Origin: Ligula intestinalis
Lineage: Eukaryota; Platyhelminthes; Cestoda; Diphyllobothriidea; Diphyllobothriidae
Reading direction: 5' to 3'
Length of the DNA stretch: 64,000 bases
Assembly (NCBI GenBank): GCA_036362985.1
Contig: JAYGXS010000001.1
Span: 21,963,705 to 22,027,704 of the forward strand
Shown here: one piece after another, positions 1 through 11,843 of the stretch
Layout of the letters: every line of letters starts with the position of its first letter
How positions within the stretch are numbered: the stretch's first letter is position 1
Notes under the pieces: model-generated
Databases searched by the model: none
The model's input: only the letters and a program-made list of their open reading frames with translations
Told to the model about the DNA's origin: nothing
Position numbers and translations under genes: made by a program

Positions 1-712
1 TCTCTTGCTCAGACAATATCTCAGTACGCAATATGGGAACGCCAAACCATTGCGCTTGTTGATGGACTGGGGGCCTGAGAACCATGACTCGAGCAGCTCG
101 CAGCTCACGCGTTTGTCACCTCTTGCGAGGATTTCGGCCTCGTCAAACTTGAAAATATGCCAATTGAGCTGCCGAGTGAACTGCAACCTGGGAGTTGGCA
201 TCTTTCTTCCTCCCCGCCGCTGCATGCTCGGCCATTCGCGTCCGAAGTTATCTCCCGGTTTCTCTGACGTAATTGTTTTGTCCACAACTGCACCAGATCC
301 GATAAACGACTCCAGCCGTTTCCTGCCGGGGCAATGGGTCTCTCGGTCTCATGACCTGACACCTGATGGTTGCTTCTGGCCTGTGCGCAACTCCAACTCC
401 AAGTGAGGTGAGTAGACGGCTGACCGCTTCCGATACATTCTTCACGTACGGAAGAGCTCGCCAAACGTTAGGACCAGCTGGACGTGGCTTCATATTTCGT
501 TTGCGTATGCACTGGTTGACAAAATTGTGCGGGTATCCATTCGCTCTCAGTACCCGTCGAACATATTGTAATGCAGCAATTTCGCCTTCCACTCCGCTGC
601 AATGCGTCTCGACGCGCCGGAATAGCGCTCTTACGCAGCTGCGTTTGTGACCGATTGGATGGTTGCTGTTGTAGTCCACGACTTGCATAGTGTTGGTTGC
701 TTTCCTGAACAC
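1..712 (-). mobile_element. Penelope-like element, 3' part, degenerate
   Basis: This is the C-terminal part of a Penelope-like retroelement polyprotein, read on the minus strand from 712 down to the window edge. An open stretch of 154 codons (712-248) holds the region after the reverse transcriptase, with 'LPYVKNVSEAVSRLL' and 'AHRPEATIR', and then the start of the GIY-YIG endonuclease, 'GVVYRIWCSCGQ..YV.ETGR'. An in-frame TAA stop follows at 250-248. The same frame then continues with 'MAEHAAAGRKKDANSQVA', the usual second half of the endonuclease. A frameshift near 150-140 moves into the frame encoding 'FKFDEAEILARGDKRVS' and 'ELLESWFSGPQSINK', typical of the end of these elements. The stop and the frameshift make it inactive. 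The RT core lies outside the window or is lost. Family identity is firm from the motif order; the exact clade is not determined. Confidence 0.85.
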
Positions 713-721
713 TTTAAACTA

Positions 722-950
722 CGTCCGAGAAACCGGGAGATGACTCCAGACGCGAATGGCCGAGCATGCAGCGGCGATGAAGAAGAAAGATGTCAACTCG
801 CAGGTTGCAGCTCACTCAATGGGACCCGACAACTCCAACTCCAAGTGGGATGAAAAGGCGGCCGACCGCTTCCGATACATCCTTCATGTACGGAAGAGCT
901 CGTCAAACGTTTTGGCCAGTTGGGTTTGGCTTCTTCTCTTCAACCGTTTA
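722..950. mobile_element. Rearranged Penelope-like fragments
   Basis: Two short pieces of the same Penelope-like family are fused here. Positions 722 to about 825 on the plus strand encode 'VRETGR', an in-frame TGA, then 'LQTRMAEHAAAMKKKDVNS', the GIY-YIG middle. From about 826 to 950 the family is read on the minus strand, where the sequence gives 'LPYMKDVSEAV' upstream of the endonuclease. The plus piece lies head to head with the large minus copy that ends at 712. This points to inversion or template switching rather than one clean insertion. Both pieces are pseudogenic. Confidence 0.7.
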
Positions 951-1429
951 CAGTTTGTTTGGTGTCAACAGCCAGCCATATTCTAACCACAAACTGAAAG
1001 GACCCGCGGGGCCCAAATCTAAGGTTTTCGATTACTTTAAACCTTAGGTCTTCTGACAGTTTCTCACAGTATCTGCAGAGTTAAACTTAGAATAGTCCCA
1101 TTAATTTACAAGTATGGATGGCTCACGAATTCTCAGTTTGGGCATCGCACACTCACAAAATGCTTTTTGATGCGATCATGTGCGAACATCGACCACCCCT
1201 GCAAGGTAGCCACGAAGTAGGCTGTCGTGAAGTATGGTCTTCCTAGGAGGAGTACGTTGAACCGAGAAGTAAAAAAATTAATTACGTCCTGGGACGATAT
1301 CCATGAAAACAGATCGGAGAGCGTAAAGTCTGCTTCTAAAGTTAGAAGACAGTGGGGGACGTCTCTAGGGTGAGTTTGTGGCGGGAATCATGTAGATGAA
1401 CCGATCGAACTGTCTTTTAGGGCCTCCCG
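951..1429. other. No recognised feature
   Basis: Unique-looking sequence between the Penelope fragments and a diverged repeat. I see no convincing exon, RNA gene or repeat here. Confidence 0.5.
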
Positions 1430-1700
1430 CCCAACTTTCTAATGTATTTTGTGGTCAAACATTTAATTCTTGGTAAGTGAGTGTAAATGAATATTTAACC
1501 ATTGTGGAATTGCTCAAAAATATTGAATTAAAGGAACTTATATGTGCTTCAATGTACAAAATTGAATCAAATCCGTCAACATAAACTCCTGTTGCTCAGG
1601 ATACTTATGCCAATTGAGAGAAATTCAACCTTTTATTTGCGGAATTTAACGAAAAAAGGGAAGGTCGGGTTACTGAAAAGGTAAAAGCAGGTTATTTGTA
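1430..1700 (+). repeat. Dispersed repeat D, copy 1
   Basis: This AT-rich stretch aligns by eye with 57580-57860 in the same orientation. Shared blocks include 'CGCCCAACT', 'GTATTTTGTG', 'TTTAATTC', 'CAACATAAAC' and 'GGCGGAATTT' or close variants, in the same order. Many indels imply old copies. No coding potential is visible and the element type is unknown. Confidence 0.6.
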
Positions 1701-1759
1701 TAAGTCAAAGGCAGAATGGACCTCTGAAGACAGTCCTATCGATGCATTCTTCTGAATGA

Positions 1760-1993
1760 CAGGGAAATGGGAACGCTTCTACCTCCCATAATACAGTTGG
1801 CACCGCAATACATTTCAGGAAGTATACTTTTTCCCTATGTCCTAACCCAAACTTTGACCTTAGCGCAGATTTGAATACTGGTCCTATCGCTAATCCTCAG
1901 CAAAGCTTTAACCTAACCTTAATCCTAACTATAATTGATCTGGGATGTAACATTAAGCTACCTGTATTATGGGGAGGGTTCCTATATTCCCTG
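1760..1993. mobile_element. Foldback element with telomere-like interior
   Basis: The ends form an inverted repeat. The left end begins CAGGGAAATGGGAAC and includes ACCTCCCATAATACAG (1781-1796). The right end, read in reverse, begins CAGGGAATATAGGAAC and includes CCTCCCCATAATACAG (1979-1962). The interior (about 1840-1935) is a degenerate string of CCTAACC/CTTAATCC-like units resembling flatworm telomere repeats (TTAGGG). There is no coding capacity, so it fits a non-autonomous MITE-like element. Similar interiors occur at 25054-25250 and 60255-60509. No clear target-site duplication is visible. Confidence 0.5.
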
Positions 1994-2639
1994 TGCTGGT
2001 TAGGGAGTGGTACGTAAGCGATCCCTAACTTTTTTGTATTTCACACCAACGCAGCAACAGTCCCAACAAGGCACTGCACAACAAATCGGTTGCTCAGACA
2101 GGCTCGCACCAAGTGTTTGTCCACCTTGCGCTGAATCTACATATATTGCATGGGCATCGATCGAAAGCTCACGTCAAACGCTACATCGGCCCATCGGCCG
2201 AAGTCGATCATCTTCATTCATTTTGTAGTAAAGTTGCTGTTTTATCTTGAATATTTTGTGAGTTTTCAATACTGTCCTAAAAGCAGTCCCTATTACCTTA
2301 AATATGCTGAACCATACTCAACCATCAATTGGTTGATCATCTTGGGCAGTTAGCTGGAGTATGAAAAATGGGAAGGAGAGGCGGTAGTCAACCTGGGGAT
2401 TCACATTGACACAAACAATTAGCACAGTCCTCACAATAGTAATGATTCTGGCGCGCTCGGATCTATAAAAACGCGCTAGGGTTGTGACTTGGAGGGTTTC
2501 CAACTGACGAGATAACTTGGTCTCACTCCTAGGTGGCGGAGAGCCAGGCTGTATAGCTCCTTTTCAATGTGATTCTCATGGCGCAGTCTATCACATGAGA
2601 TCCGAATCTTCCTTATTTTAGCATGGTACGTGCAGTAAG

Positions 2640-2815
2640 GACAAGGTCCTGTGTGTGTGTGGCCCGCGCAGATGCGTACTCTGGTTTTGTTAACAAATCT
2701 GTCCACGCCCATCTCCGTTCGCTTTGACATTATTGTGCCATCGCAGCAAAGCGGGTGAGAGAAGAGAGAGAGTTCGATACATGCAACGCAAGTCTACTTC
2801 ACAGTTTGCCCTAAA
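2640..2815 (+). repeat. Repeat A, partial copy
   Basis: The end of this stretch matches the conserved block of repeat A: a GAGAGAAGAGAGAG-like tract followed by 'ATGCAACGCAAGTCTAC' (about 2770-2800). A (GT)n-GGC-CGCGCAGATG-like block precedes it, as in the copy at 47690. It is diverged and noncoding. Confidence 0.5.
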
Positions 2816-5372
2816 ACTGCATACATATATTTTTGTTTTTTTTTTCTTTATTTGTAAGAAGTATGCATAATCTGTTTCCTACCTAGTTCGGGTGCCTGAA
2901 AAGCTTGACGCCTAGGCACCTTCTCTTTAAGCTGTTGAACGACGGTGCACTGACATCTGCTTAGATGTGTTTGTCCTTCGAACTGAAAGCGGCAGACTCT
3001 TAATCTGTCGCACGAACAGTTGAAAAGCCATATATGGCCAATTTTTGTCGACCAAACTATTCTTACTACGAAACATTAATACCTATGCGGTACAGCCATC
3101 TATCTCAAAGGTATTTCCGTTGAAAACAGGTTTTCTTACTTAAAACAAACTCTGTTTTTCGCACACTTAGCCTTAAACCAATACAAAGCTAAAGTTACTG
3201 CAGAAAGAAGGGGTTTGTTATTATTTGAAACTTATTTACAAGCAATTCACTGGTGTGGTGCCCATTCCTTGGGCCACCCAGAGCGATCGAATTGTCGTAG
3301 CGCGACATGGAAGAAGGTGGGTAGGAATTTCCGATAATCAGTTTTGACCAGTGTAGGTAGTTTTCATCGCTTCACGCCTGATGATGAATAATTCAAACCA
3401 TGCGGTTGTCGACCTCAAGAAATGTGCCTTATTGGACAGCAGTTTATATTAAAAGTTACAGGTACCCAGGAAACCTCATCTACTTGCTCTTGATTTAAAT
3501 TAATGAGTTTTCAGCAAAACATGAACTATAATTCCAGATTGAAAAACAACCGCCTTTGACTGAAAATCAGGGGATTGTTTGTGTTAATTTAGAGATAGAA
3601 ACAAGTGTACGCATTTGAGACAGTAGCAGCTACTTATCTTTTTTGTTTAATAAATGGTTGGGTCTCACACCGGTTGAAACGATGGATGGAAGCTCATGAA
3701 AAATCGGAGGAGATCAGTCGGTTCGACCTCCAACTTGAAAGGCCGCCACTTTCATACGTTTTAGAGATTGAATAGCAGACAATATAATCCTACACCAGTG
3801 CCTACGATGGTACGGTGTTGATTACTTCTCGACTGTGGGTTCAGTCACTCATAAAAGTTCCACTCGTAAAGCATTCATTTTGGATGAAGCAAAATGCAAA
3901 CAGAAAGACTAGGGTATTTTTCCGGATCATTAGTGTGAGAAACCTATTTTAAAAACAGTTTTACATTCGTTGCCCAATGATTTTCGGCATGCACCGTTGA
4001 ATGTCAACGCTAGACAAAATGGCTATGGCTAGCACATTCTTTACTATTTGGAATATTTTCGAACTTAACCGCACCGTCAAGAACACGCGACTTATTATTT
4101 CCTCTCTCAAAAGGCGGAGTGATTAGTCCGCGTGTGTCTACAGACAGAATGCCATTCTTAAAAATGACAATTGCAGGTACTCTTAGCTCGACTGAATTTG
4201 CGAAAGAAGTCTAACTCGATAGCATTTGCCATCTCACCATCTCCCATTCAGCCACTGAGGGTTATTGAGAAATTGCATACAGCTAAGTGTGGTGTGAGAG
4301 AAACACCGCAGACCAATCAAGTTTTAATAGGTGACAAAAAGCCAGGAAAATCAGTCGAAAGTAAGAGGGGAGCTCGACTCTTCAGCATCGATTCAACAGC
4401 TGGCAACAAGAGCTTTCTTTTGCACACCACTATAGGCTTCATGGCCTGTAAGAGACGGACTGTCCATGCGCGAAACAGGAGCCTAACTACTGAGCAATGG
4501 ATCTCAAGGCAACCCGCGTCCAACGGAGAGGCTTCGTGAGCGGACATTCAAACACCTTGGATGCTACTAGCAGGAACCAGGCGTGCAGGCGTTTGGCCGG
4601 CTGAAATGCCAAATTTCATATGTAAAGCGTAGAATGCATTTACATCCTTTAGTGTTTTGTGCTCCTGGGCGCGGCGTGCAGGGATGTTTCTGTTAGGAGC
4701 CCAGCATAACCAAATGCCAGGATCAACTTGTAGGCTATCCTGAGGCGTCGCGCCTGCGGCTGACTGTCTACAGCGGGCTGCCTCAAGTCTTGTGCCTTCA
4801 TTGTGATTGTCCCACGCGATTATTTTAAACCGCTGGACAGGAAGCACACAACGGATCCCCATCGATTTCGACGATAGGCACCACGCGCTCCAACAGACCA
4901 CAGCAAACGCTGAAGCAAGCCGCAACTGACACGAAGGCGAGCTGGGCAAGCAACACGAAAGTTACAGCAAGCAGAAGCAACGCAGCGAACTACCGCGAAG
5001 ATAGAAGAGTTAAAGCAGACTCGCGGAGAATATGCCCACTTGCTCGCCACTCCCACCTCCGTTTCATGTGTAAAGACAAAGTCGATAAGACCGGGGATGA
5101 GGGAGGGGTAGATGGCTGGCGCCGTAATCACCCAACACGAGCACACTTGACACAGCCAACTCGCTAGTTATGCTTTCACATGCGCGCGAGCGCCATAAAG
5201 GCCACATTAAGAAGGAGCCATTGCAGCCTGACTCGCAGTCCTCCTTCTCCTCCCATACACACAAACAAACACATGCGTACAAAAGGAGCAGCAACGTAGG
5301 TGGCCCGAGTTTTCCCGTCAGTTGGCAAACCCTCCAAGCCACGGCTTTTAGCGCACCGTGATAGATTCAAGT
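2816..5372. other. No recognised feature
   Basis: A 2.5-kb stretch, AT-rich at first and more GC-rich from about 4550. Several open frames of 60-130 codons exist on both strands (for example 4171-4539 + and 4548-4949 -). They overlap each other, show no known motif and lack consensus splice sites, so I do not call them genes. Confidence 0.5.
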
Positions 5373-5625
5373 GCATTCAGATTTATTATAGTGAGGAGAG
5401 AAACGCGCCGATGGTCGACCTCACTCTCTCCCCCACCGTTTACTGACCGCCTAGCTACTCGGGCACCTGACGTGGGGCCTGAAACCCAGTGGGAGCGCGA
5501 ATTCATGCACCGACAGGGAATCAGAACCGAAAGATAGTGCCAGCGTCTACCAGGCCGCAAGGACCGTGGTTGGCCAAGCTCTGACATTGCGTGTGCAAGC
5601 AGACATTTGAGCTCAGAAGACTAGA
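5373..5625 (+). repeat. Dispersed repeat B, copy 1
   Basis: This segment is a direct repeat of 38181-38430 with roughly 80-85% identity by eye. It runs from 'CATTCAGATTTATTATAGTG' through 'GTCGACCTCACTCTCTCCCC' and 'CTGAAACCCAGTGG' to 'GACCGTGGTTGGC'. Both copies lie in the same orientation, 32.8 kb apart. No protein-coding meaning is visible. It is probably an interspersed element of unknown class. Confidence 0.75.
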
Positions 5626-5639
5626 AGCACACACGCACG

Positions 5640-6020
5640 CAAGCCCACGCGTGTGCCCAACTAGTGACAGTTCCTCAAGGGCCACTTAGGTGTGCCACAC
5701 GGCAGGTGACCTTATTTCAACGCACCCAATCATGCCACAAGCGAACGCGCTTGACAATCCTTTATAACCAACTGTCTCATCTCAGAAATTGAGTTGCACA
5801 CGGACTGACAAAGACACCGCAATTACGCCACTGGCCCGGGCTGCGTCCCAAAGCGGGACATTTAGCCCTGGGAAACTCCAGCGGCACAACTGCCACCCGA
5901 GTAATCAACTCCGGTTTGTGTACACAATAAACTCTCCTCTGGTTACGCCCTTCTTATTGTGTTCTTCCTTGGGGACTCCAAAGGGCATCACACTGAAGTC
6001 ACCATTACGACACCTTCAGT
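5640..6020 (+). repeat. LTR-like repeat C, copy 1
   Basis: This segment shares ordered blocks with 62880-63130, 63480-63730, 15425-15620 and 49330-49400. The blocks are a CACGCGTGTGCCC-like start, 'GGGCCACTT', 'AGCCCTGG', an 'AACTCCGGTTTGTGTACAC' block with an AATAAA signal (about 5927), then 'TTGTGTTCTTCCTTGGGG'. A polyadenylation signal followed by a GT-rich stretch in every copy is what an LTR R/U5 region would look like. That reading is inference; no flanking target duplications were identified. Confidence 0.5.
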
Positions 6021-8214
6021 TGGTCTAACCGAGGTTGCTATTGTAGAGTTTGCAAATGTCTTATAGACGTTAGTTATGTATTGGCGCTTTTCGTTGGCCT
6101 TTTGGTAACGAATAGGGAGTTCAAACGCGTTCGCCTTTCCTTCTTTTGACAAAACTCGACTGAACTAAAGACAGCTTGCTGTCGTCTTCATGTGCAACAT
6201 GTGCATGCAATTTGATGAATAACTTACCAGGTTTCCGCTTATCGGTTTCGCCGGAAATTCCATTAAAACATCTACAACATAACGATTGTCTTAAGCTTTC
6301 AAACAGCCTCTGCCGAATAGTAACATAAAATGTTGACGGGAATTAAAGTCACTCAACTGCTATCAGTGTACCCGTTAAAATGATTCCCCACAATGTGTCT
6401 AAAGTTTTGGTGCACTTGCGCAGTAGTTCAAAATGACCCGGTTCCATGTGGGTTTCGGATTCTTAGTCATGTACTTCTGCCAATAACTAGCTAATTTTGC
6501 TTATTTGATGTTTCCTCGCCAGTTCCCTCATTGGCTTACTAAATGATAATATTAGTGTTACTGCAGAGAGCATGAAAACCCGGAAGTGTTTTTCAGTCAG
6601 TAGCGAGCGAACAGTAAAGCGCATATTTAATGCTGATGTGCGACATCAGTAAAGTTAGCTGTCTCCTAACGTTAGCGTCAATGTCACCAGACTTCAAACT
6701 TGACTTGCCTGTTTTTTATTCGATGCACAAAAGATAGAACTGTAGAAGACAGCTTCAGACTGAAATCCATTCAAAGCCAGAATCGAAGTGCGTTCGTAAA
6801 AATTTAACTCAACCACCGGCTGCTTACTTCAGTTAAGAAATTTGCTATTGAACGAGCAGTTTAACCTAATGTGTAAACATAATACGTAGCTTATGACCTG
6901 TAATCAAGAAGATTGAATTTTTAAATTGTAGCGCATAGGTTAACCAACCGCATTTATGGATATAAATGCTCACACCTGCAGTTATAAAATGACCAACCCA
7001 TCTAGATTCTCAATGGCTGGGTTCCGTCGGCGTTATTAGACGTGTAACTAAGCTCCCTCCTGTTTCACAGAGCCGTAAATAGTCTCATGTAATATTTTAT
7101 ATGGTAATTGTGCATCTCTTGTGTGTAGAACGATCTAGTAACTTGTCCACTCTGTTCATTAGGTCAACTGCATTGAAGAGTACGAATGCATTCAGCGCGC
7201 AGCAACACAACTGACAATTCGGCCGGTATAGTAAGCAGATGCTCACGTCTATAGTTGAGAGCAGAATACCGCGTGGTGGAAAGCCCGCTTAGAAAAGCAC
7301 CCGTTGGACGTTGGTCACAAGGAAAATTTTTGTCGGAGATTTAAATTCATTCTAGCGCATGGTCGAGCCACCTCTTCGCAACCCAGAGGTCGCGTCGGTG
7401 TACGCAATAAGGCCCAGCGTGGCCAACCTCAGGTTATGTAGGCTGTGAATCGGTGCCGGAGGACCACATCCCTCTGGTTAGGCCCTCTCATACCCATGGC
7501 TGGCTCTTCATGCTGTTAACCTCCTATTTAGTGTCTACTGTTCTGCTGTGCTTCCTTCATGGCACGTCTACACGAGTGTGACTTCCAATGATCCTCCGCA
7601 AGTGGATGGGAGGAAGTGAAATAGTTCACTCTCACTGACGCCCGCTCCATTAGCAGCTTTATTTATGCCTGAATGTTTTTGAGGAATTTAGTTGATGCTT
7701 NNNNNNNNNNGTAATTTTACAAAGTGAGAGAAAGAACAGATGCTCGGTGCGCACATATCCCTGTGGCTATGCAGACATCGTAGTGGTCCTATCTACCTTC
7801 AAATATCTCACAACTTTAATTCGGTCGATTATGTCCTATTTGCTCAGTTAATTTGTCAACGACTTCGTTGCAGAAGATTTTGGGCCGTCCAATCCATCTG
7901 ACTGGCAGCCACTAATGTCCGGGAAGCCTTCCTCTGATTAAGGATCCAACTGGGAAACGATTCGTTCTTTTCATAACTGGCCGGTAGACTAGCTGAAACT
8001 GTAAATATTTTCTCCCTTAAACTACTTCCTGTATATTTTTCTTAAGCTCTCCTCAGCCAAGTGAAATTTTACGGTACATCCACAACAGGATTGATGCCTG
8101 AACAATTATAAATAATTTATCAAATTTTTTAAAGTTCAAGTAGGGTCAAAAAGAACCATGGAAAATGGGAATTAGTTGAATGTATGGAGTTCTAGCTTAT
8201 CATTTAGTTCTGAT
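6021..8214. other. AT-rich intergenic stretch upstream of MIC19
   Basis: About 2.2 kb with no coding or repeat signal that I can support, interrupted by the scaffold gap at 7701-7710. It must contain the promoter of the downstream MIC19-like gene, but no clear TATA box or initiator stands out. Confidence 0.5.
7701..7710. other. Assembly gap (10 N)
   Basis: A run of ten N, probably a fixed-size scaffold join whose true length is unknown. Confidence 0.95.
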
Positions 8215-8215
8215 T

Positions 8216-8239
8216 CTTGCTTTTTCTCTTTCAGACACT
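8216..8239 (+). promoter_or_regulatory. Splice acceptor 5 nt before the MIC19 start codon
   Basis: A pyrimidine-rich tract (TTGCTTTTTCTCTTTCAG) ends with AG at 8233-8234, five bases before ATG. It is either the end of a 5'-UTR intron or a spliced-leader trans-splicing site, which flatworms use on part of their mRNAs. No upstream exon was found, so trans-splicing is possible but unproven. Confidence 0.55.
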
Positions 8240-9707
8240 ATGGGGTCCGTTTTTGGCACTCAACCACCCCACGATGTCCACTTTGCACGTTCAGATATAT
8301 TGGTTCGTTACCGTATCAATAATTAGAGAATCGTTCTTTAGGTTTCCGATGATGTCCTAGAGAGAATGATGCATCACCAAGGCAGCGTCCCCCCTGTCGA
8401 ATCAAAACCAATAGCTGCCCCGGTGCCCCCAATTGCTGGTATAGCCCTCCTTACATATTGCTTTCGCCTTTAGAACCGCCTCCTCCACCTGCTGAGGATA
8501 CATCCTCTACCTTCAGATTTTCTCACTCCTTGGATGACATCGAGCGTAGATTTGAAGCCCGTCTCAAGAAAATAGAACAGCGAGTAAGTTCTATACTTAC
8601 GACCCTGAGTAGTGCTACCGTGCAGATGTAACCTAATAATACCCTAAAAAGTATTGATTAATCCTCTTATCTTAAGTTAAAATAACTGCCTTCCCATTGT
8701 TTCCTTTATTTCCTAATGCATGTATTTCGCCAGAAAAAACTTACCCAGTACATGCTCTGTATGTGTTTGAATCTTTTAGGATGACTCTTTTCTCAAGGCA
8801 GCTGAAGCTGAATTCATTCGGGTTGTTGACCGTCTTGAGGCCAAGTACCTGTAAGTTTTGCCGCCACAAGCTTAATTTTTCACTCAAACTTTGCATCTCG
8901 TCCTCTGATATTTCAACTACGCCTAATTTTTTCGAGTCCATGCCTTTTTACAAGCAAGTTTTGAATTCGAAGAGGACGAGCTGTCTTCCAGTTCCTAATC
9001 CGTATCGGTCATTGGAATTCACTCCCACGAGACACTCGCTACCTTTGTGCTACTGTGACTAGTTTGTTTCATGTGAGATTTTAGAACCTCTTCGCGGCTT
9101 TTTCTTCCACAGTAAAGGTTCCTCCGAGGCCTGCTGTTTGGATGCGCAAAAGCAAGTTATGGATTGCTACAAGGCCAATGGGAAGCAGTCACTGAACTGT
9201 AACAAGGAGGTGAACGAATTTGTTTGTTGCGTGGCAAACTTTCGTGCGGTGAGTAGCCAGTCCCTCTATCTTATATTTTCTTGCTATTTCTCCCCTCCGC
9301 CCTGCCAGGTAATAGTCCTTGATGGATCCCATTGATTACTGCCCAATAACCTAGTTCATAGAATACCACTTTTATAGGGTATTGTTCCTCAGGAAATAGT
9401 TGTCGCTAGACTACCCATACATACTGGAGCCCCTGACATCAGTGTATAATTTTCCCTTTATCATTGTGGGTCGTAAGTTTAAGAACCCACTACTCTTCAT
9501 TTGCACCTCTCTTGGCTGTCTCTGCACAATGCGGCAATCATCTGCTTCTGTTTTAACTTTTCCTTTTAAATGCATTTTGTCCGTTTGTTCAATCTTACTT
9601 TAGAACATTAATTGAAGTTTTTAATTAACAAAGGCTCTAAACTCTTTTTTTATTTCACTGTCGCTTTTCAGGCCAGAATGACTCGAGCTCAGCCTGCTGC
9701 CATGTAG
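8240..9707 (+). CDS. CHCHD3: MIC19/CHCHD3-like MICOS subunit, six exons
   Basis: Predicted subunit of the mitochondrial contact site and cristae organising system at the inner membrane. Exons: 8240-8302, 8342-8438, 8474-8583, 8780-8850, 9113-9248 and 9672-9707. All introns are GT-AG, the joined length is 513 nt, and the product is 170 aa. The N-terminus MGSVFGTQ has Gly2, as in myristoylated MIC19 proteins. Residues 21-30 give 'VSDDVLERMM', like the family's N-terminal block. A proline-rich linker follows, then a charged helix (SLDDIERRFEARLKKIEQR), and then the CHCH domain. That domain has twin CX9C motifs: C-LDAQKQVMD-C and C-NKEVNEFVC-C. The first two introns are only 39 and 35 nt. The start was chosen as the first ATG after the acceptor, which preserves the Gly2 context. 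The gene is slightly shorter than human CHCHD3 (227 aa). Another CHCH protein such as CHCHD6 is the main alternative. No AATAAA is visible just after the stop. Confidence 0.85.
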
Positions 9708-11843
9708 TTCCGCCTGCATTGGATGTTTATCCCCTGTAAACTCTAGTCGTGCCGTCGTAAACATCGTCCGGGACGTGCATGGAGACGAACCATCCCACCT
9801 ACTTTACCTTTGTTACTTCCGCCAGTCCTGTTAGAAAAGAGACTATGTAGGCTTTTTCACTGACTTTTCCCATGCTCCAGGCATATGTACTGTTACGTTT
9901 TTAAAATATATCTGCGTTGGAGCATTCGAACCGGAATTTTGAACTGTTTTACGAAATTCCCAAGCGCAGGAATAATTTTCGCATCAATTCGAATTCGTAA
10001 TGTGTACCGAACCCCGTTGTAGACAAGACAAGCATTTATCCGTAAGAAACCTGGCATGATTTCACGTAGGCTCAATCAACCACTAGTTCTCGTATTGCCT
10101 GTTATTCGAAGGTATAAACGCCTGTCGTGGATTTCACCGACAGGCGTCTGCTTGACTGCTATATACAATGGATCAAAGTGTCTGACCAGCCGACCAACCA
10201 AATACGCGTCCGACCGTCCGATCTTCGGGAATCGGCGTGCGATTAGTAAAAAGATAATATCGCCACCATGCATGACCTCCATCAAGCAGATGACTTGTTT
10301 TTCAGTTCAGAAGATGTCCACCGCCTGAATGTGTTCGGTCGATCATACTCACGTCTCCTTCCCTTCTCAACGACCTCTCTCCCGACTACCAGTGTTTTCG
10401 GTAGGGAATTCAATCCGTGGACTGTTCCGTCCTTTTTCACTAACTTGAAATGGTTCATTTCCGTGCTGCACCGACCCAAAGTCAAAATCTTTTAGGATGT
10501 TACGCCAGTCGAACTCAACCCTAGCTGGCAATGGTCTTGAGGGTGTAAGTGACCGTTTTCAGATTTGACCGCGGACTGTCGTCTGTGTAACCGAACTGCC
10601 AGTTGGTCCAGCTTCGCTTGGGAGTGCTGTTGACAGAATGCAACAGTGGGTGATCAGGCGAACTTGCAGCCTGGAGTTGTTTGAGTCAGTCAAAATTAAT
10701 TATCGTTAAAAAACAGTGCCACTGCAGTACCTGGAAGAAAGCCTAATCACGAACCTGAAGGAGTTGTAGAGGATAGATGCGCAGCCCTATTGCTGGCTTC
10801 AGTAGAACCCTGTATCCTATAGGTTTACTTGACTTTTAGAATGGAGGCTCTTAAGTGCTTTACTCGAAAGGCTGGATCATGTGACAATACCTACCCGACC
10901 ATCAATTCCGATGATATCCACCGTGTGCCGCATGTCTTTGTGGACGCACGGGGACGGTGACTAACAGGTGAACTTGTTTATAGTGATAGTGGACTTGCGT
11001 AGCATTTACCGCACCCTCCTTCTCACCTGCCTGGGTTCAGAGTCAGGACAGTCAAGAAGGCTGGTGGCGAGATCTAGTGCGACGTGAGCCTGCGCCTAGG
11101 CGTGCTACAAACCCCCAGTTGCAGCTTTCTTTGTGGTTGCACATCCCAACTAACGCTCACCGTGCCCTGATCTGTCCATCGTGCCAGTTCACCGTATATT
11201 CTGTTGTAAGAGCGAACAAGTATCCCATATCGTGTGCAGATTGCCTCTCATCACCCTGCTCGCTGGCGTGGGTCGAACCAAGTAGAGCTCTGCACTGTAC
11301 TTGTCACCCATTTTTTTGTTAACACGGTTTAACTGGCGGAAGTCGTGTGGCATTTGGACGAAACTCGAAGTTCCGCACTCGGTAGGCGGTGCGGCTGTCA
11401 CCTAGCCACAGATGCACTCCAGATTTAGAAAGATCTATGGGTGTGTAGGTCCTAATTGATGAAAACACACAGGTTTCGGGGTCAAATCTAGCGGTTCGTG
11501 TTCAGAAGACCTAAGTTAACGTTCCCTCGGAGGCCAAGTTCTAGACCAGAATTTTCACACGCCCGCGGAACATCAGTAAAATGTTTTCCTAGACCTTCAG
11601 AAAGTGTATCTGTGTATCAACTTGTCGTGCTTACATGTGGTATGTGTGGAAAGATCAAGTGATGTTAATACTTGTCACATCTGCAGTAGCAGGAATTAAT
11701 TAACCATTGTGCTCTCCTCAGAACAGTGATCGGTTTCCTATCTTACGTTGGTCAAACTGTCATAACAAGTAGAACGGAATGGGTGTAAAGGTCAGAACAA
11801 CTTAACAACGCTTTCGATATGATTGGAGATTAAGGCAACTAAG
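9708..11843. other. 3' flank of MIC19 and intergenic sequence
   Basis: This includes the MIC19 3' UTR, where only a weak AAAATATA-like signal near 9903 is visible. The rest has short overlapping open frames on both strands without motifs. Nothing else can be supported. Confidence 0.5.

Noticed and set aside
1840..1935. True interstitial telomere or chromosome-fusion point
   Set aside because: The repeat units are irregular and lie inside inverted repeats, and similar tracts occur at two other sites. A mobile element explains it better.
4171..5146. Several frames of 76-133 codons on both strands
   Set aside because: They overlap each other in opposite directions, with no motif, splice context or coding-like composition.
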